Source: Hydrangea macrophylla (taxonomy: Eukaryota; Streptophyta; Magnoliopsida; Cornales; Hydrangeaceae). Taken from it: a stretch of 64,000 bases of DNA. The translations under genes and the position numbers were made by a program. This document shows, one piece after another, positions 24,558-36,479 of this stretch. How positions within the stretch are numbered: the stretch's first letter is position 1; each line of letters opens with the position of its first letter. The stretch spans positions 14,202,001-14,266,000 of the forward strand of contig CM066990.1 in NCBI GenBank assembly GCA_033977485.1, given 5' to 3'. Under the pieces are notes generated by a model. It was not told the origin of the DNA. It saw only the letters and a list, made by a program, of their open reading frames with translations, and did not search any database.

Positions 24558-26140
24558 ATGTCTAAGTCCAAGTTAGGTACCGTGGCTCTTCTTGCTAAAA
24601 ACGGAATAATTCCATCAGTTCCTCCTGATGAAGAATGGAGGTTAGCCCCGTACTTTGCTAGCCAAGAAGGAGACAAAGGCCCCGGTGACTATTTTTGGAG
24701 CGAAGTGGAGTCTTATTCTCCTCTATTGGAAGTGAGTGACGAAACCGGATTATTGTTTGAAGAGGGGATTAGAAACCCCCTAGTTGGGAAGCCTGTTCCA
24801 CCTGAGTCCATCTTGAGGTTACGGATTAAGAGGGGGGATTTCCCTTATTCTTTTACCAAGTACACCACATTTGCCGAACCAATTTCAGATTGGGACGATT
24901 GGACAGAGGATATGTTTTCTAGGAATGAGTATGCCACCCTCTTAGAAAAGTCTCAGATTGCGGACTCGATCATGATGTGCTCTACTTTGAATATTAGGAG
25001 GGACATTGGTAGTCTAACGACCTTGATCTCGTGCTGGAGTTCATTGACCCACACCTTTATTCCAGATTGGGGCGAATTTACTCCGACCCTAGAAGATGTT
25101 TATGTCCTCACTACCTTGTATTTGGGGATGGTGATATTTGTAACAAAACTTCTCTTTCTCTAGAGGAAAAGGAGGTGGTAGAGGACCTTTGAAATTGCCT
25201 GACTGCATGTGCTACATATCATAGTGCTTTCACGGGAGTAAACAATCAAGAAAAGGGTCCTTCGCTCAATGGCTAAAACATAAAGACTTTCAGCCGCTTG
25301 ATAAAGTTAAAGAAGGCGAGGTTCGTGGGGTTGTGGATGCTCCTCGGTATCATGGCCTTAATGCTCTTGCTACTTATATCGCCTTTTGGCTTGCAAGGCA
25401 CGTGCTTCCTCTGCCTTCTGAAGATGGGCTAAATCTGCATTTGTTTCCTTTGACGGTGAGATTAGCTCGGGGTCGGTCATTACCCCTTATCCCTCTTTTC
25501 CTAGGCACTTTTTATTGTCGACTAGACATAATTCATTATGATTCTTTCCGGAGCATTGGTCGTTATGATGTTGCTAGTTTCTTGTGCACCTCTTTTCTTC
25601 AGGTGTTCATTTTCGAGCGATTTGTGAATTATGCTCCTACTCCATCAACTTTTTCACCTGATCAGGAGATTTATGACAGTTCCACTCGACGTAAAAAGTT
25701 TGTTGTTAATGATGAGTGGCGAGAGGTCCATTGGTGCAACAAGGGATGCTTGGGTATTTTGAACAAATTTATAGATGATGAAAAAAAGTTCATTTTCCGA
25801 CCTTATGCTACAAGGCTCCCTGGTGAGAGAAACTTAGGTTTGTATTCTCCTTCTGATGATGTTTATTCTGCTCAGTTATCTGAATCTCAGGAGATTGGAT
25901 CGTTTATTTTTGCCGCTACTATGTTTCCTGCACAAGTTTCTTTTTTCACTGAGTGTGGCCGAGGCACATCATTGTATAGTCCTCACCGGGGGATGCGCCA
26001 ATTTGGGCTAGTGCAGGGATTTCCTAGGGGAAATCTCATACCTCCTTGTCAGCCATGATATATAATTAGCTCTGCTCGCTTCACCATAAGCGAAAATGCA
26101 CAAAAGTTGTGTGATCTAGTGTTGGTTTGCATTTTCCCGA
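24558..26140 (+). pseudogene. Plant mobile domain (PMD) protein, N-terminal and central part
   Basis: It is related to the plant PMD / aminotransferase-like family, whose Arabidopsis members MAIN and MAIL1 act in gene expression and transposon silencing. The start chosen is the ATG at 24558, 22 bases after a good splice acceptor (TTTTGTAG). Residues from about 70 contain PMD hallmarks: FSRNEYATLL, the HTFIPDWGEFTPTLEDVYVL box (normally W-G-E-x-T-x-T-L-E-D-V) and LTTLYLG. The frame shifts near 25125 and is broken to about 25330. It then continues with FWLARHVLP, FPLTVRLARG, PLFLGTFYCRLD and RQFGLVQGFPRG, the usual second half. An open reading suggests coding continues past the stop at 26058 to near 26140, where Athila DNA begins. 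It is antisense to the Tat gag-pol. Confidence 0.8.
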
Positions 26141-26169
26141 TTCCTTTAAATCATTTCTCCCACGTTCAT

Positions 26170-26591
26170 TAATATTTCTTGCTTTTAAATAACTTAGATT
26201 AAATATTTGTATTATTTCTATCTTTCGCTATAATAATATCAAAAAAGTCATTTGATGTAAGTTTAGCTTTTATTTATTTTTCTTCCTTTTTTTACTAGTA
26301 TCTTACTTAATTTATTTTGCACTGTTTAAAATCTTTACCGTAAACTGTTACAAAAAATAGCTTTCAATTTGTTTTATTGAAAAATAAAAAAATTAGTAGT
26401 TTAGTAAAAGCTCCAAAAATCCATCATCTTTTATTTTCTTTTTAGGGACAAAATAGTTACTGTCTATCTTTATAAAATTATTTTTCGTTCCCTGTGGGTT
26501 CGACCTGGTCTTCTAAAACTTTATTACTTGTACGATCACCTACACTTGGGAGTTGATAAGAAAACGCGTCACTAGGATGTCGTCAAGTTTT
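26170..26591 (+). repeat. Athila 5' LTR, 3' portion
   Basis: AT-rich, ending with the phrase GTTCCCTGTGGGTTCGACCTG and TACGATCACCTACACTTGGG, a conserved signature near the 3' end of many Athila/Tat LTRs. The same signature is recognisable, reversed, at 59040-59100 and, in shorter form, at 43756-43770. It abuts the PBS. Confidence 0.7.
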
Positions 26592-26611
26592 TGGTGCCGT
26601 TGCCGGGGAAC
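26592..26611 (+). other. Primer-binding site, tRNA-Asp type
   Basis: TGGTGCCGTTGCCGGGGAAC closely matches the complement of the tRNA-Asp 3' end, the primer used by many Athila and Tat elements. Confidence 0.85.
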
Positions 26612-27063
26612 GGTTAAACAAAATAATAAATAAATAAAGTTAGGTCTAAGACTATTTCTCCCATTATATATACTTATTCTACCTTATAAATAATCTAGTT
26701 TTCTTTTTAAGAAAATAATTATAATAATAATAAAAAAATATGTAAATAATTAAAAAACTATATATAATTTTTCCTTGTGAAATACATATAATTATAAATT
26801 TATAAGTATGTACGTGTCTATCTTCTAAAAAAAAGACATATATATATATATATAAACCTATCTTCTTAAAAAATATATATATATAAAATAAAATTAAAAA
26901 AACAGTTTTTTTTTTTACTTAGCTATAAATAATAATACTAATATTTTTAAAACTTAGTTTTTCTTTTACTTAATATGTCATTAGATACTACTGGAGCTTT
27001 TATCAAGTACCACATAATTCTAATATTTCTATTGATTCATCTACTATACAGTTTCCTAGAATC

Positions 27064-28370
27064 ATGGCTGAAATTGAAAGCATAGAAGGAATATATGATG
27101 ATGTTCATAGTGAACATAGGGAAAATACCACAATTTATTTTGCCAGAATGTGAACATCGCTCTTTATGTGATCCATTTACCCTAGAGCGAAACATCACTC
27201 CTTGTTGCATCACTTTACCTAGACATACAAGAAATTTTCATTTTAGACGGCATGATTCCACTCTTACCAACTTTCCATAGAATGGGTCAGAACGTTCTTA
27301 TTTACATATTCATGAATTTGAAGAAGTCTGTAGTATGTTTTCTGATCAAAGTTGTCCTATTGAAATAGTCCGTCTTAAGCTTTTTCCTTTTTCTTTAAAA
27401 GATAAAGCTAAAGCATGGCTTTTATCTCTCCGTACTGGATCTATAACTTCATAGCATGATATAAATGAAGCCTTTCTTAAAACAATTTATCTTAAAAATT
27501 TAACTAATAGCATGATGCGGCAAATTAAACTTTTTACTCAAAAAGAAAAGAAACCATTCCCTGAAGTTTGGGAACGTTTTAAAGATCTCTTGCTAGCTTG
27601 TCCACATCATGGATTTGAAAAATGGCGACTGATTAGTTTCTTTTATGAAGGATTAGAACCAAAATCAAAGAAATGAGTTGAAACTATGTGTCAAGAGAAT
27701 TTTTGAGTGAAACTGCCGACGAGGCTGAATCATATTTTGATTAGCGTGGAGAAAATGCTTCCTAGTGGGAAATAGAAGAAATTGGTAGGACAAAAAAAGC
27801 TAAAAGTTTATACCAATTACAATCAGAAGATGAACTAACACTGAAATATGAAGAATTAACACGTAAAGTGGAAGCTATAACAGTAGAAAAAAATAATCCA
27901 CCTAAGAAGAAAAGAGACCTTTGTGACAACTGTCACACGTTAGGACATCCTACGAATGAATGTCCTAACAGTTCAAATTTTTTAAAAATTGCACCAGCAG
28001 AGATAAATGCTGTGAATAATTATAGGGGTCCCCAAAACTCCTATGGTAATTCATACCAGTCTAACTAGAGGAATCCTCCAAATCATATGTATACCAAATA
28101 AGATATTTTACAATTTCACCCTCAACAATATCCTACTCAAAATTATCAGTCGTATTTGCCTTCTCAATCTCAATTTCAACAAACACAAAGTACATATCCT
28201 AATACACAGCAAAATTCTAATGTTTATGTGCCTCCGCACAAGAAAGTACAAGAGGAACCTTTATAGTCTACGATGCAACAATTAATACAAATCATGGGGA
28301 AACTACAAACATCTGTGGATAGGATTAACAATCAACAGGATTCTAAAGTAAAAGGCATTTTTCCTGCCTA
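27064..28370 (+). pseudogene. Athila gag remnant
   Basis: It starts at ATG 27064 (MAEIESIEG). The capsid region carries VRLKLFPFSLKDKAKAWLLSL, then ERFKDLLLACPHHGF and ISFFYEGLEP, all characteristic of Athila gag. A zinc knuckle of the form CDNCHTLGHPTNEC lies at about 27925-27965. There are stops near 27280, 27455, 27676, 27706 and 28066. The C-terminus is Gln/Asn-rich and fades near 28370. Confidence 0.8.
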
Positions 28371-28869
28371 ACCACAACCTAATCCAAGGGGACAACCACA
28401 AGGTGATCCCTCAACTTCTGGTAATAGTCAACATGAACAAGTAAAAGCTATAACTGTACTAAGGTTGTTGGACAAGAAATTTCACCTTCTTTAGAAGAAA
28501 TTGAGCATACAAATAAGGATGATAATATGCTAGAAATTAAGGAAGAAATAGATGAAGATAAAATTGCTAATGAAGTTGGAGTTGAAACCTTTGAAAAACA
28601 ATAAATTTCTCAAGAAAATGAAATAACTGATTTACCAGTGAAAAAAGAAATAGAGGAAACTCCTGAATATTCTCCTCAAATTCCTTATCCACAACGTTTA
28701 AGAAAATACCAAAATGTAAAGAATCAGGAATATTTAGAATTATTTAAACAAGTGCATATTAATATTGCTCTCTTAGATGCGATTAATCAAATACCTGCTT
28801 ATGCAAAATTTTAAAAAGATTTATGTATTGTCAAACGTAAGCAAAATATAAGAAAGGATGCGGATTTTG

Positions 28870-29395
28870 CTGACTTCGTCGAAGAAATTAATTCCATCGT
28901 ACAACATAATTTACCAACAAAATTTAAAGATCCAGGTACACCAACAATATCGTGTCTTATTGGAAATCACAAAATTAATCACGCATTCCTTGACTTAGGA
29001 GCTAGTGTAAACTTGCTTCCTTGTTCTATTTATCAACAGCTTGGATTAGGTGAGCTAAAGTCTACTCGCATAGTATTACAACTTGCTAATAGATCTAAAA
29101 AATACTCGTGAGGAATTTTAGAAGATGTTCTTGTCAAAGTTGATAAATTTATTTTTCCAGTAGATTTTTTCATTCTTGACACAAAAACCAGTATTAGATG
29201 CTAATGTGCAAATACCAGTCATTTTTGGAAGGCTCTTCTTGGCTACCATTGATGCCACTATTCTAATCCGCAGTGGTATGATGACTGTAGCATTTGAAAA
29301 TATGACTTTAAATATTAAATTTTTTTCTAATCCACAATATCAAGAAGAATATGAGAATATTGAAGAAGTTCATGCTATTGAATCTCTATCATGAG
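28870..29395 (+). pseudogene. Athila protease remnant
   Basis: An aspartic protease with the LDLGASVNLLPCSIYQQLGLGE box, where the D-L-G-A form is usual for Athila. The PVILGRPFLAT-type box reads PVIFGRLFLATIDA. A TGA at about 29110 and a frameshift near 29170 break it. It lies between gag and RT. Confidence 0.75.
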
Positions 29396-29559
29396 AATAT
29401 TTTAACTTGACTTGTTATAATGATCCCGTAGAATCTATTATTAATAACTCTATTCAGAAACTAGACAATAATAATCTACAAAAACATCTTATGAGTTAAG
29501 TATGTTTTAATGAAGATTCAACAGAAGAAATAATTCAAGAAGCAATTTGGACCACAAAT

Positions 29560-30388
29560 TTTGAACCTTTACCACCAAAGACTACATTAACACTTCCATC
29601 TAATTTACAAACTCCACAGTTGGAATTAAAAGAACTCCCTAAAGAGCTTAAATATGCTTTTCTTGGTAGTAATAATACTTATCCTATAAAAATATCATCT
29701 ATTCTAGACACCAGTCAAGAAAATAAACTCATTAGTATGTTTCAAAAGCGTAAAAGTGCTATTGTTTGGAGTATAGCAAATTTAAAATGAATAAGCCCTT
29801 CAATATGCACTCACAATATATATCTTGAAGATAATACTAAAAGCTCAAGAGAAATGCAAAGAAGACTTAGTTAAGAAGGAAGTTCTCAAGCTACTCGATA
29901 TGGGCATTATTTATTCAATTTTTGACAGTAAATGGGTGAGTCTAACACAAGTTGTGCCGAAGAAAACAGGAATTACAGTTGTTCTGAATTCAAAGAAAGA
30001 ATTAATTCCCACTCGTGTCACTACTGGATGGCGTGTATGCATAGACTATAGAAAACTCAATACTGTAACCCGTAAGGATCACTTTCCTTTACCTTTTATG
30101 TTAGAAAGAATAGTGGGCCAGAAGATCAAGAAAAAACTACTTTCACATGTCCATTTGGAACTTTTGCCTATCGCCGAATGCCCTTTGGTTTTTGCAACGC
30201 ACCTACGACCTTTCAAAGGTGTATGCTAAGTATTTTCAGTGATATGGTAGAAAAGAATTTAGAAGTTTTTATAGATGATTTTTTCAAATTTTGGCAAATC
30301 CTATGATGATTGCCTTAGCAATCTTCAGAAAGTTCTCTAGAGATGTGAAGAAAAAAATTTAGTTTTAAATTGGGAAAAATATCATTTT
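29560..30388 (+). pseudogene. Athila reverse transcriptase remnant
   Basis: The N-terminal part is clear: QVVPKKTGITVV, then TTGWRVCIDYRKLNTVTRKDHFPLPF. About 30 residues containing the central FLDGYSGY-type box are deleted near 30115, with a frameshift. After that, coding resumes with the CPFGTFAYRRMPFGFCNAP segment in another frame. The polymerase box appears as VFIDDF at about 30265. It cannot make active enzyme. Confidence 0.82.
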
Positions 30389-31085
30389 ATGGTCACTAAA
30401 GGTATTGTCTTAGGACACATTATTTCTGAAAATGGGATACCGGTAGACAAAGCCAAAATAGATCTTATAGCTAATTTACCTAATCCCAAGACTGTAAAAG
30501 ACATCCGTTCATTCTTAGGACATCCATGTTTTTATCGCCGATTCATAAAAAATTTCAGTACTATTTCTAGACCTTTATGTCAATTATTGGCCAAAGACAC
30601 ACCTTTTGAATGGACTAAAGAACGTCAAAACTCCTTTGAGCAATTAAAAGAGCAACTTACTACTGCACCTATTATGCAATCTCTTGATTGGAGCTTACCA
30701 TTTGAATTAATGTGTGATGCTAGCGACTTTGCCATTGCAGCTGTCCTAGGGCAGAGAGAGGATAAAGGCATCAATTATATACTATGCCAGTAGAACTCTG
30801 GATAGTGCTCAAATGAACTACTCTACTACTGAAAAAGAATTGCTAGCTGTGGTATTCGCCTTTAATAAATTTAAGCAATACTTGATTGGTTCCCCTATTG
30901 TCTGTTTTACGGACCATTCAGCTCTAAAATACCTACTTTCAAAGAAAGACACTAAGCCTAGGCTTATTAGGTGGATACTCCTACTAAATGAATTTAACTT
31001 AATAATTAAAGACAAAAAATGAGTAAAAAATGTGGCAGCTGATCACTTATCCCGCTTCACTTTTGAAGACAATACTAGTGAACCC
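30389..31085 (+). pseudogene. Athila RT thumb and RNase H remnant
   Basis: The thumb shows GHIISENGIPVDKAKIDLI and RSFLGHPCFYRRFIKNFS. RNase H begins [16 protein letters not shown], with the first Asp present, and continues through a frameshift near 30790 to [15 protein letters not shown] and [18 protein letters not shown] at 31021 precedes AADHLSRF. Confidence 0.82.
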
Positions 31086-31149
31086 TTACCTAGTCAAGAC
31101 TCTTTTCTTGATGAACAGTTATTTTCTGTGACTTCCCTGCCATGGTATG

Positions 31150-32022
31150 CAGATCTTGTTAATTATTTAGTAACTAGAAAATTACCAAGCAATTAGTCAT
31201 CATCAGATAAAAAGAAATTTCTAGCTATTGCTAGGCATTTCTACTTTGATGACCCATATTTCTTTGAATATTGTGCTGATAAGGTAATTAGGAAATGTGT
31301 TCCTAATGAAGAAATCAAAAATGTACTTTTCATGTGTCATTCGTCCTTTTGTGGAGGACATTTTTCATCTCGAGTAACTGCCATGAAAATTTTACAAAGT
31401 GACTTATATTGGCCAACTCTATTTAAAGAATCATATTTATACTGTAAGGCTTGTAACCGCCATCAAATGTTATGCAGTATTACAAAAAGAAATCAAATGC
31501 CAATGACCCCTATAATTACAATTGAAATCTTTGATTGTTGGGGCATTAACTTTATGGGACCTTTTCCTCCATCTTGCCAATATGAATATATTTTATTAGC
31601 AGTCGAATATGTTTCAAAATGGGTAGAAGCTATTCATACAAGAAAAAATGATCACCGCACAGTTATTGTATTTTTAAAAGATAATATGCTTTCTCGATTT
31701 GGAACTCCAAAAGCAATAATAAGTGATCAAGGAACTCACTTTTGTAACAACCCATTTGAAAAATTAATGAAAAGATATGGAGTGACTCATAAGGTGTCAA
31801 CTGCATACCACCCACAAACAAATGGACAAGGTGAATTAGCTAATAGATAAATTAAGCATATTCTCGAAAAAACTGTGAATTCTAATCATAAAGAATGGTC
31901 TTCAAAATTAACAGATGCTTTATGGGCATATAGAACTGCTTATAAGACCCATTTGAGGATGTCTCCATATAGACTTGTCTATGGAAAAGCTTGTCACCTA
32001 CCAGTAGAATTAGAACATAAGG
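31150..32022 (+). pseudogene. Athila integrase remnant, truncated
   Basis: It has a zinc-binding CHSSFCGGHF...CKACNRHQ region. In the first catalytic box the family has WGIDFMGPFP, but here it reads WGINFMGPFP, so Asp has become Asn. The second Asp (SDQGTHFCN) and the Glu box (HPQTNGQGELANR) are present, the latter followed by a TAA. The conserved [17 protein letters not shown] box is cut directly afterwards by the LTR at 32023. Confidence 0.85.
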
Positions 32023-32670
32023 TGTCACGACCCAACATAGCAGAAATATGGAAAGCATTTAATTTCCTTTATGGACCCGTAGGTCGCGACAGTTTGAAGG
32101 ATAGTTTCTGTCCCAAACGTCGAACAATATAATACCATAAATCAGAGTAAGAGCAATCAAGGCTTATAAAACTTTTCTAACTTAATAAATATTATAGCAC
32201 GGGATCAACTAAGGTAGACTCCGCCTGGAAACAAAATAATACTATCTATTATAGTCATCTTTATTACAAATCCAATTCATAACTTAAAGCATGTAATAAT
32301 AAATTCTTCTTCGGGTAGTTGTTCTCAGTTTGTATAATCATATGGTCCATCATGCTCATAACCTAAAAAGCCTAGACACGAATGTCTAGGGCGTGTCAAC
32401 GCCATCAACTTATTGAAGTTGGTAAGTATTAAAAACATATGCTCGAATGTAGAACATACTCATTTACTATTTTCTATTTTACGATTTCAACATATTAACC
32501 ATAGAAAATGAATTCAATTTACAAAACAGCAAGGATTATATTAAAATTCTTCAATCCATACAAACATGTGACCATACGTGAGAACAATGCAACCATTCTC
32601 ATCTCACCAACTCTTTTCTCTCGACAACACCACACCCAACTCTCTCACTCTAGTATCTTTGAAACACTAA

Positions 32671-33062
32671 AATGACCACACTTTAGCACAGGGGTACCAG
32701 GGAGTGTCTAGTTTGCCTCACACTTTAGTACGGGGTACCAGGGAGTGTCCAGTTTGCCTCACACTTTAGTATGGGGTACCAGGGAGTATCCAATGCCTCA
32801 CACTTTAGTACCTAATCCACCTCACAAATACCGAAGAAACCTCACGCAGTATCCAGACTTGGGTACCAAGGAGTGTCTGTAGACCACACTTCAGCACTAC
32901 CATGGGTGCCAAGGAATGTCCAAGTTCGGCATCACACACTTTAGCGCTACCATGGGCGCCAGGGAGTGTCCAGTTTTGTCATCGTCGCATTTCAAAGATA
33001 CTCTAGTCGCAATCTCAAACCATCACACTTTGGTACACTATTACCAGGGAGTGTCCAGAGCA
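32671..33062. repeat. Tandem array, about 41-60-bp units, roughly 7-8 copies
   Basis: Units read CACACTTTAGxxCxxGGGTACCAGGGAGTGTCCAG with short variable spacers. Several contain KpnI-like GGTACC or GGCGCC centres. It is inside the LTR and has no counterpart in the 10.4-12.8-kb relative. Confidence 0.8.
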
Positions 33063-33322
33063 CAATCTCAAACACATACTCTTTTTTACACTGACCATCA
33101 TTCACCATGCATGTACAACTAACTCCACATGAATGTCATGAAGCTTTATACAGAATGTGTAAACAACTAGAAACAGAAACAACGTGCGTATTATCGCTTT
33201 TATAATCCAAACATAGTAAACAGTATTTTGATTTAGTAAAATTTCCAAACAGAACCTTAACAGCCTTTAAAAGTTATTCCAAATAGTCCTTTAGCAGAAA
33301 ACAGACAAAAACTAAAAATTGT

Positions 33323-33441
33323 CAGGTCGCGCGCGCGGGCCGCTCGCGCGATATGCCCATTTTTTGTTTTTCTTTAAAAACTTTTCTATGTGTCAGAAAA
33401 TACACGGATCGCACGCGCGGTCCGCTCACGCGCGCGAGTTC
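33323..33441. repeat. CGCGCG-rich near-palindromic block, two copies
   Basis: Two copies of the form TCGCGCGCGCGGGCCGCTC and TCGCACGCGCGGTCCGCTC, each ending CGCGCGA or CGCGCGCGAG, about 80 bases apart. They are homologous to 11706-11777 and similar to 42695-42783. Confidence 0.75.
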
Positions 33442-34193
33442 ATGCAGTGGCTTCATCTTCTTCGCTGAAACTCCCCTGTTTTCAGTTTAAGGGGGTCTTT
33501 TTGACCCATTTCGTAAAACAGAAGCAAACATCATGTAATATATGAAACTCTTCGTTTTTCCGCAAGGACTAAGAATCTACAATCAATTCTACATGAACTA
33601 TATTGTAGCTCTTGAACTTTATGAAAAACCAAAAGGCGTCAAAACTTCGTTTTTAATATACGTCGCGATACAGATGATTTAGGCTCTAATACTTGAATCG
33701 AAGCTTCTATGTACAATAATCTTTCAAAATCATCTCTTAAAATAGATTTTGGTGAAGTTTGAAAACTCCATATTTCTAAGCTTTGAAATTCAAACGTAAA
33801 ATTATTAATGGTGATATATGACTCAATCTATACCAACAGAAATTAAGACATGAATTACATTCAAGGTGAGTTCTAAATACTCACTGAGATTGTGATAGAA
33901 AAAATTGTTGAGAAAGGAAATCAAATAAGCAAGACCCACTTGAGCTCTAGTTGTGAACTCTTGTGAAGCTCTCTCTAAGAAAATTCTGTGAGTTTCTATG
34001 TAACTCTCTCTATCAGCTTGTAAGAATGATCAGATTGTGAGAGTGTAGGGTATAAATAAAGAACCCACTTGCAATACTTGGGGGCTAAGAACTCCCAAGT
34101 TCACTCTACAAATCGATTTGGTTAACTAATATTAAACGTCACAAATACTCAGCATATATGTGCTGATAATACATATACGTACATACACTGTCA

Positions 34194-35244
34194 AAGCTTG
34201 AAAGGGTGCAAGAACTTAAATGAACATATTGAACATTTGAGACGTGTGTTTGGTGTGTTAAAATCTGAAAAGTTGCATGCTAATTTTAAGAAATGTACTT
34301 TTTGCATGGAAAAAGTTGTTTTTCTTGGATATGTTGTTAGCACAGAAGGTATTGAGGTGGATGAAGAGAAAGTCAAGGCCATCAGGGAGTGGCCAACGCC
34401 TAAAGGTATCACTGAGGTAAGAAGCTTTCATGGTTTAGCTAGCTTTTATAGGCATTTTGTTAAGGATTTTAGTACACTTGTTGCACCACTCACTGAAATC
34501 ATTAAGAAGAATGTTGGGTTTCATTGGGGAATTGAACAAGAGAATGCTTTTGCTACTATTAAAGAAAGGCTATGTTCTGCACCTGTGTTAGGATTACCTG
34601 ACTTTAACAAAACTTTTGAGATTGAATGTGATGCTTCAGGTATAGGGATTGGAGCCGTTTTGATGCAGGATAGGAGGCCCATAGCCTTCTTCAGTGAAAA
34701 ACTAAGTGGGGCTGCCCTAAATTACCCTACTTATGACAAGGAACTTTATGCTCTTGTTCGCTCTCTAGAGACATGGCAGCACTACCTTTGGCCTAAGGAG
34801 TTTGTGATCCACACCGATCATGAATCATTGAAGCATCTTAAGGGACAAGGTAAATTAAATAAGAGACATGCTAGATGGATGGAATACATTGAGACTTTTC
34901 CTTATGTCATCCGTTACAAGCAAGGTAAGGAAAACATTGTTGTTGATGCTTTATCCCGAAGGCATGTACTTCTTACTTCTATGAGTGCTAAAATGCTTGG
35001 GTTTGAATATGTGAAAGATATGTATGCCAATGATGTTGATTTTTCTGATGTGTATTTGGCATGTGATAAAGCGGCATTTGGTAAGTTTTTTAAGCATGAT
35101 GGTTATTTGTTTAAAGAAAGTAAATTGTGTGTGCCTCATTGTTCAATGCGAGAATTGTTGGTGCGAGAGGCACATGGTGGGGGCTTAATGGGACACTTTG
35201 GTGTTAGGAAAATCTTAGAAATTTTACATGAACATTTCTTTTGA
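34194..35244 (+). pseudogene. Chromovirus RT thumb, RNase H and integrase zinc region
   Basis: An uninterrupted 348-codon stretch. The RT end shows [20 protein letters not shown] and [13 protein letters not shown]. RNase H has [38 protein letters not shown]-like TDHESLKHL and VDALSRR, with the catalytic residues present. It then enters the integrase zinc region at [17 protein letters not shown]. It ends with TGA in place of the Trp codon of the usual FFWPxM box, so the next frame is a direct continuation. Confidence 0.87.
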
Positions 35245-36474
35245 CCTAGGATGCAACGAGATGTCATTAGAATCTATGGTCAGTGCATTACATGTAGGAG
35301 GGCCAAATCTAAGGTTTTACCACATGGGTTGTATACACCCTTACCTGTCCCTAGTGAGCCATGGGTAGACATATCTATAGACTTTGTTTTGGGGCTGCCT
35401 AGGACAAAAAGAGGTAGAGATTCTATTTTTGTGGTGGTGGATAGATTTAGTAAGATGGCACATTTCATTCCATGCCATAAAACAGATGATGCCACAAACA
35501 TAGCTGATATGTTTTTCAAGGAGATAGTACGACTCCATGGTATGCATAGGAGTATTGTTTCGGATAGGGATGTCAAATTCCTTAGCTATTTTTGGAAGGT
35601 TTTGTGGGGAAAATTGGGTACCAAACTTTAATTTCCACTACTTGTCACCCACAAACTGACGGACAAACTGAAGTAGTCAATAGGACTCTAACTCAACTCC
35701 TACGCACTGTCATTCAAAAGAATTTGAAAACTTGGGAGGACTGTTTACCATTTATCGAATTTGCATATAATAGGAGCATGCATACTACTACTTCTCATTC
35801 TCCCTTTGAAGTTGTTTATGGTTTTAATCCACTTACTCCTTTAGATTTAATGCCTTTACCTGTTGATGTTAGGAGTAGTTTGGATGGACACCAAAAGGCT
35901 GAATTGGTGAAGTCAATTCATGAGAGAGTACGACTTCAAATTGCACAAAAAAAATGAAAAATTTGCTTCCCAAGCCAATAAAGGGAGAAGGCGTGTCACC
36001 TTTGAACCCGGAGACTGGGTGTGGGTTCATATGCGCAAAGAAAGGTTCCCAGCTCATAGACGGACTAAATTGCATCCTCGAGGGGATGGACCTTTCCAAA
36101 TCCTTGAGAAAATTAATGATAATGCCTATAAAGTGGATCTTCCAGGTGAGTATAATGTTTCTGCTAGTTTTAATGTTTCTGATCTTTCTCCTTTTGTTGT
36201 AGGTGACGATTCGAGGTCGAATCCTTTTGAGGAGAGGGGGAATGATGGGAACCATAGTGGACCAAAGCTTAAAGATGATCATTTGCAAGTTCCAGATGGG
36301 CCAATCACAAGGTCAAGAGCTAAGAAGATCAACGAAGCAATGCAAGGACTGGTGCAATCCACTTGGGCAAAGCTCATAAACTTATTATGCAAGGCCCCAA
36401 CATTTAACATGGGCTTGAAGGAAGAAGAATCAGTTCTAGTTCATGTGATACAAGCGACAGAAGGGGTGGAATAG
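35245..36474 (+). pseudogene. Chromovirus integrase core and C-terminus
   Basis: The zinc region ends [10 protein letters not shown]. Core boxes are [25 protein letters not shown] (first Asp), [12 protein letters not shown] (second Asp) and [14 protein letters not shown] (Glu), all three carboxylates present. One-base frameshifts near 35625 and 35950 split it into three frames. The C-terminal GPY-like region shows VWVHMRKERFP and DGPFQILEKINDNAYKVDLPG. It ends at 36474 after an unrelated tail. Confidence 0.87.
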
Positions 36475-36479
36475 CTTAT

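Larger units (their letters stand above)
26170..32022 (+). mobile_element. Athila-like Ty3/gypsy element, degenerate, 3' truncated
   Basis: The plus strand holds the end of a 5' LTR, a tRNA-Asp primer-binding site, gag, protease, RT, RNase H and integrase. Every domain has stops, frameshifts or deletions. The integrase is cut at 32022 by the LTR that starts TGTCACGACCC. No 3' LTR and no env-like frame remain. The LTR start is not defined; I place it near 26170, where the PMD reading frame decays. The PBS type and the gag/RT style support Athila. Confidence 0.85.
32023..34143 (-). repeat. Gypsy LTR, same family as 10354-12783
   Basis: It starts on the plus strand with TGTCACGACCCAAC, the complement of a typical GGGTCGTGACA LTR end, exactly where the Athila integrase stops. 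Its middle matches the LTR at 10354-12783. The right edge may be ACGTCACA at 34143 or CACTGTCA at 34193; neither gives a match to the left flank TAAGG. It is therefore a truncated or deletion-bearing LTR rather than a clean solo LTR. Confidence 0.65.

Noticed and set aside
32133..34190. An Athila env-like gene downstream of integrase
   Set aside because: The integrase is cut at 32022 by an LTR; no signal peptide, membrane anchor or long frame follows.
35869..36288. 139-codon minus-strand frame over the chromovirus integrase
   Set aside because: Shadow of the integrase C-terminus on the plus strand.
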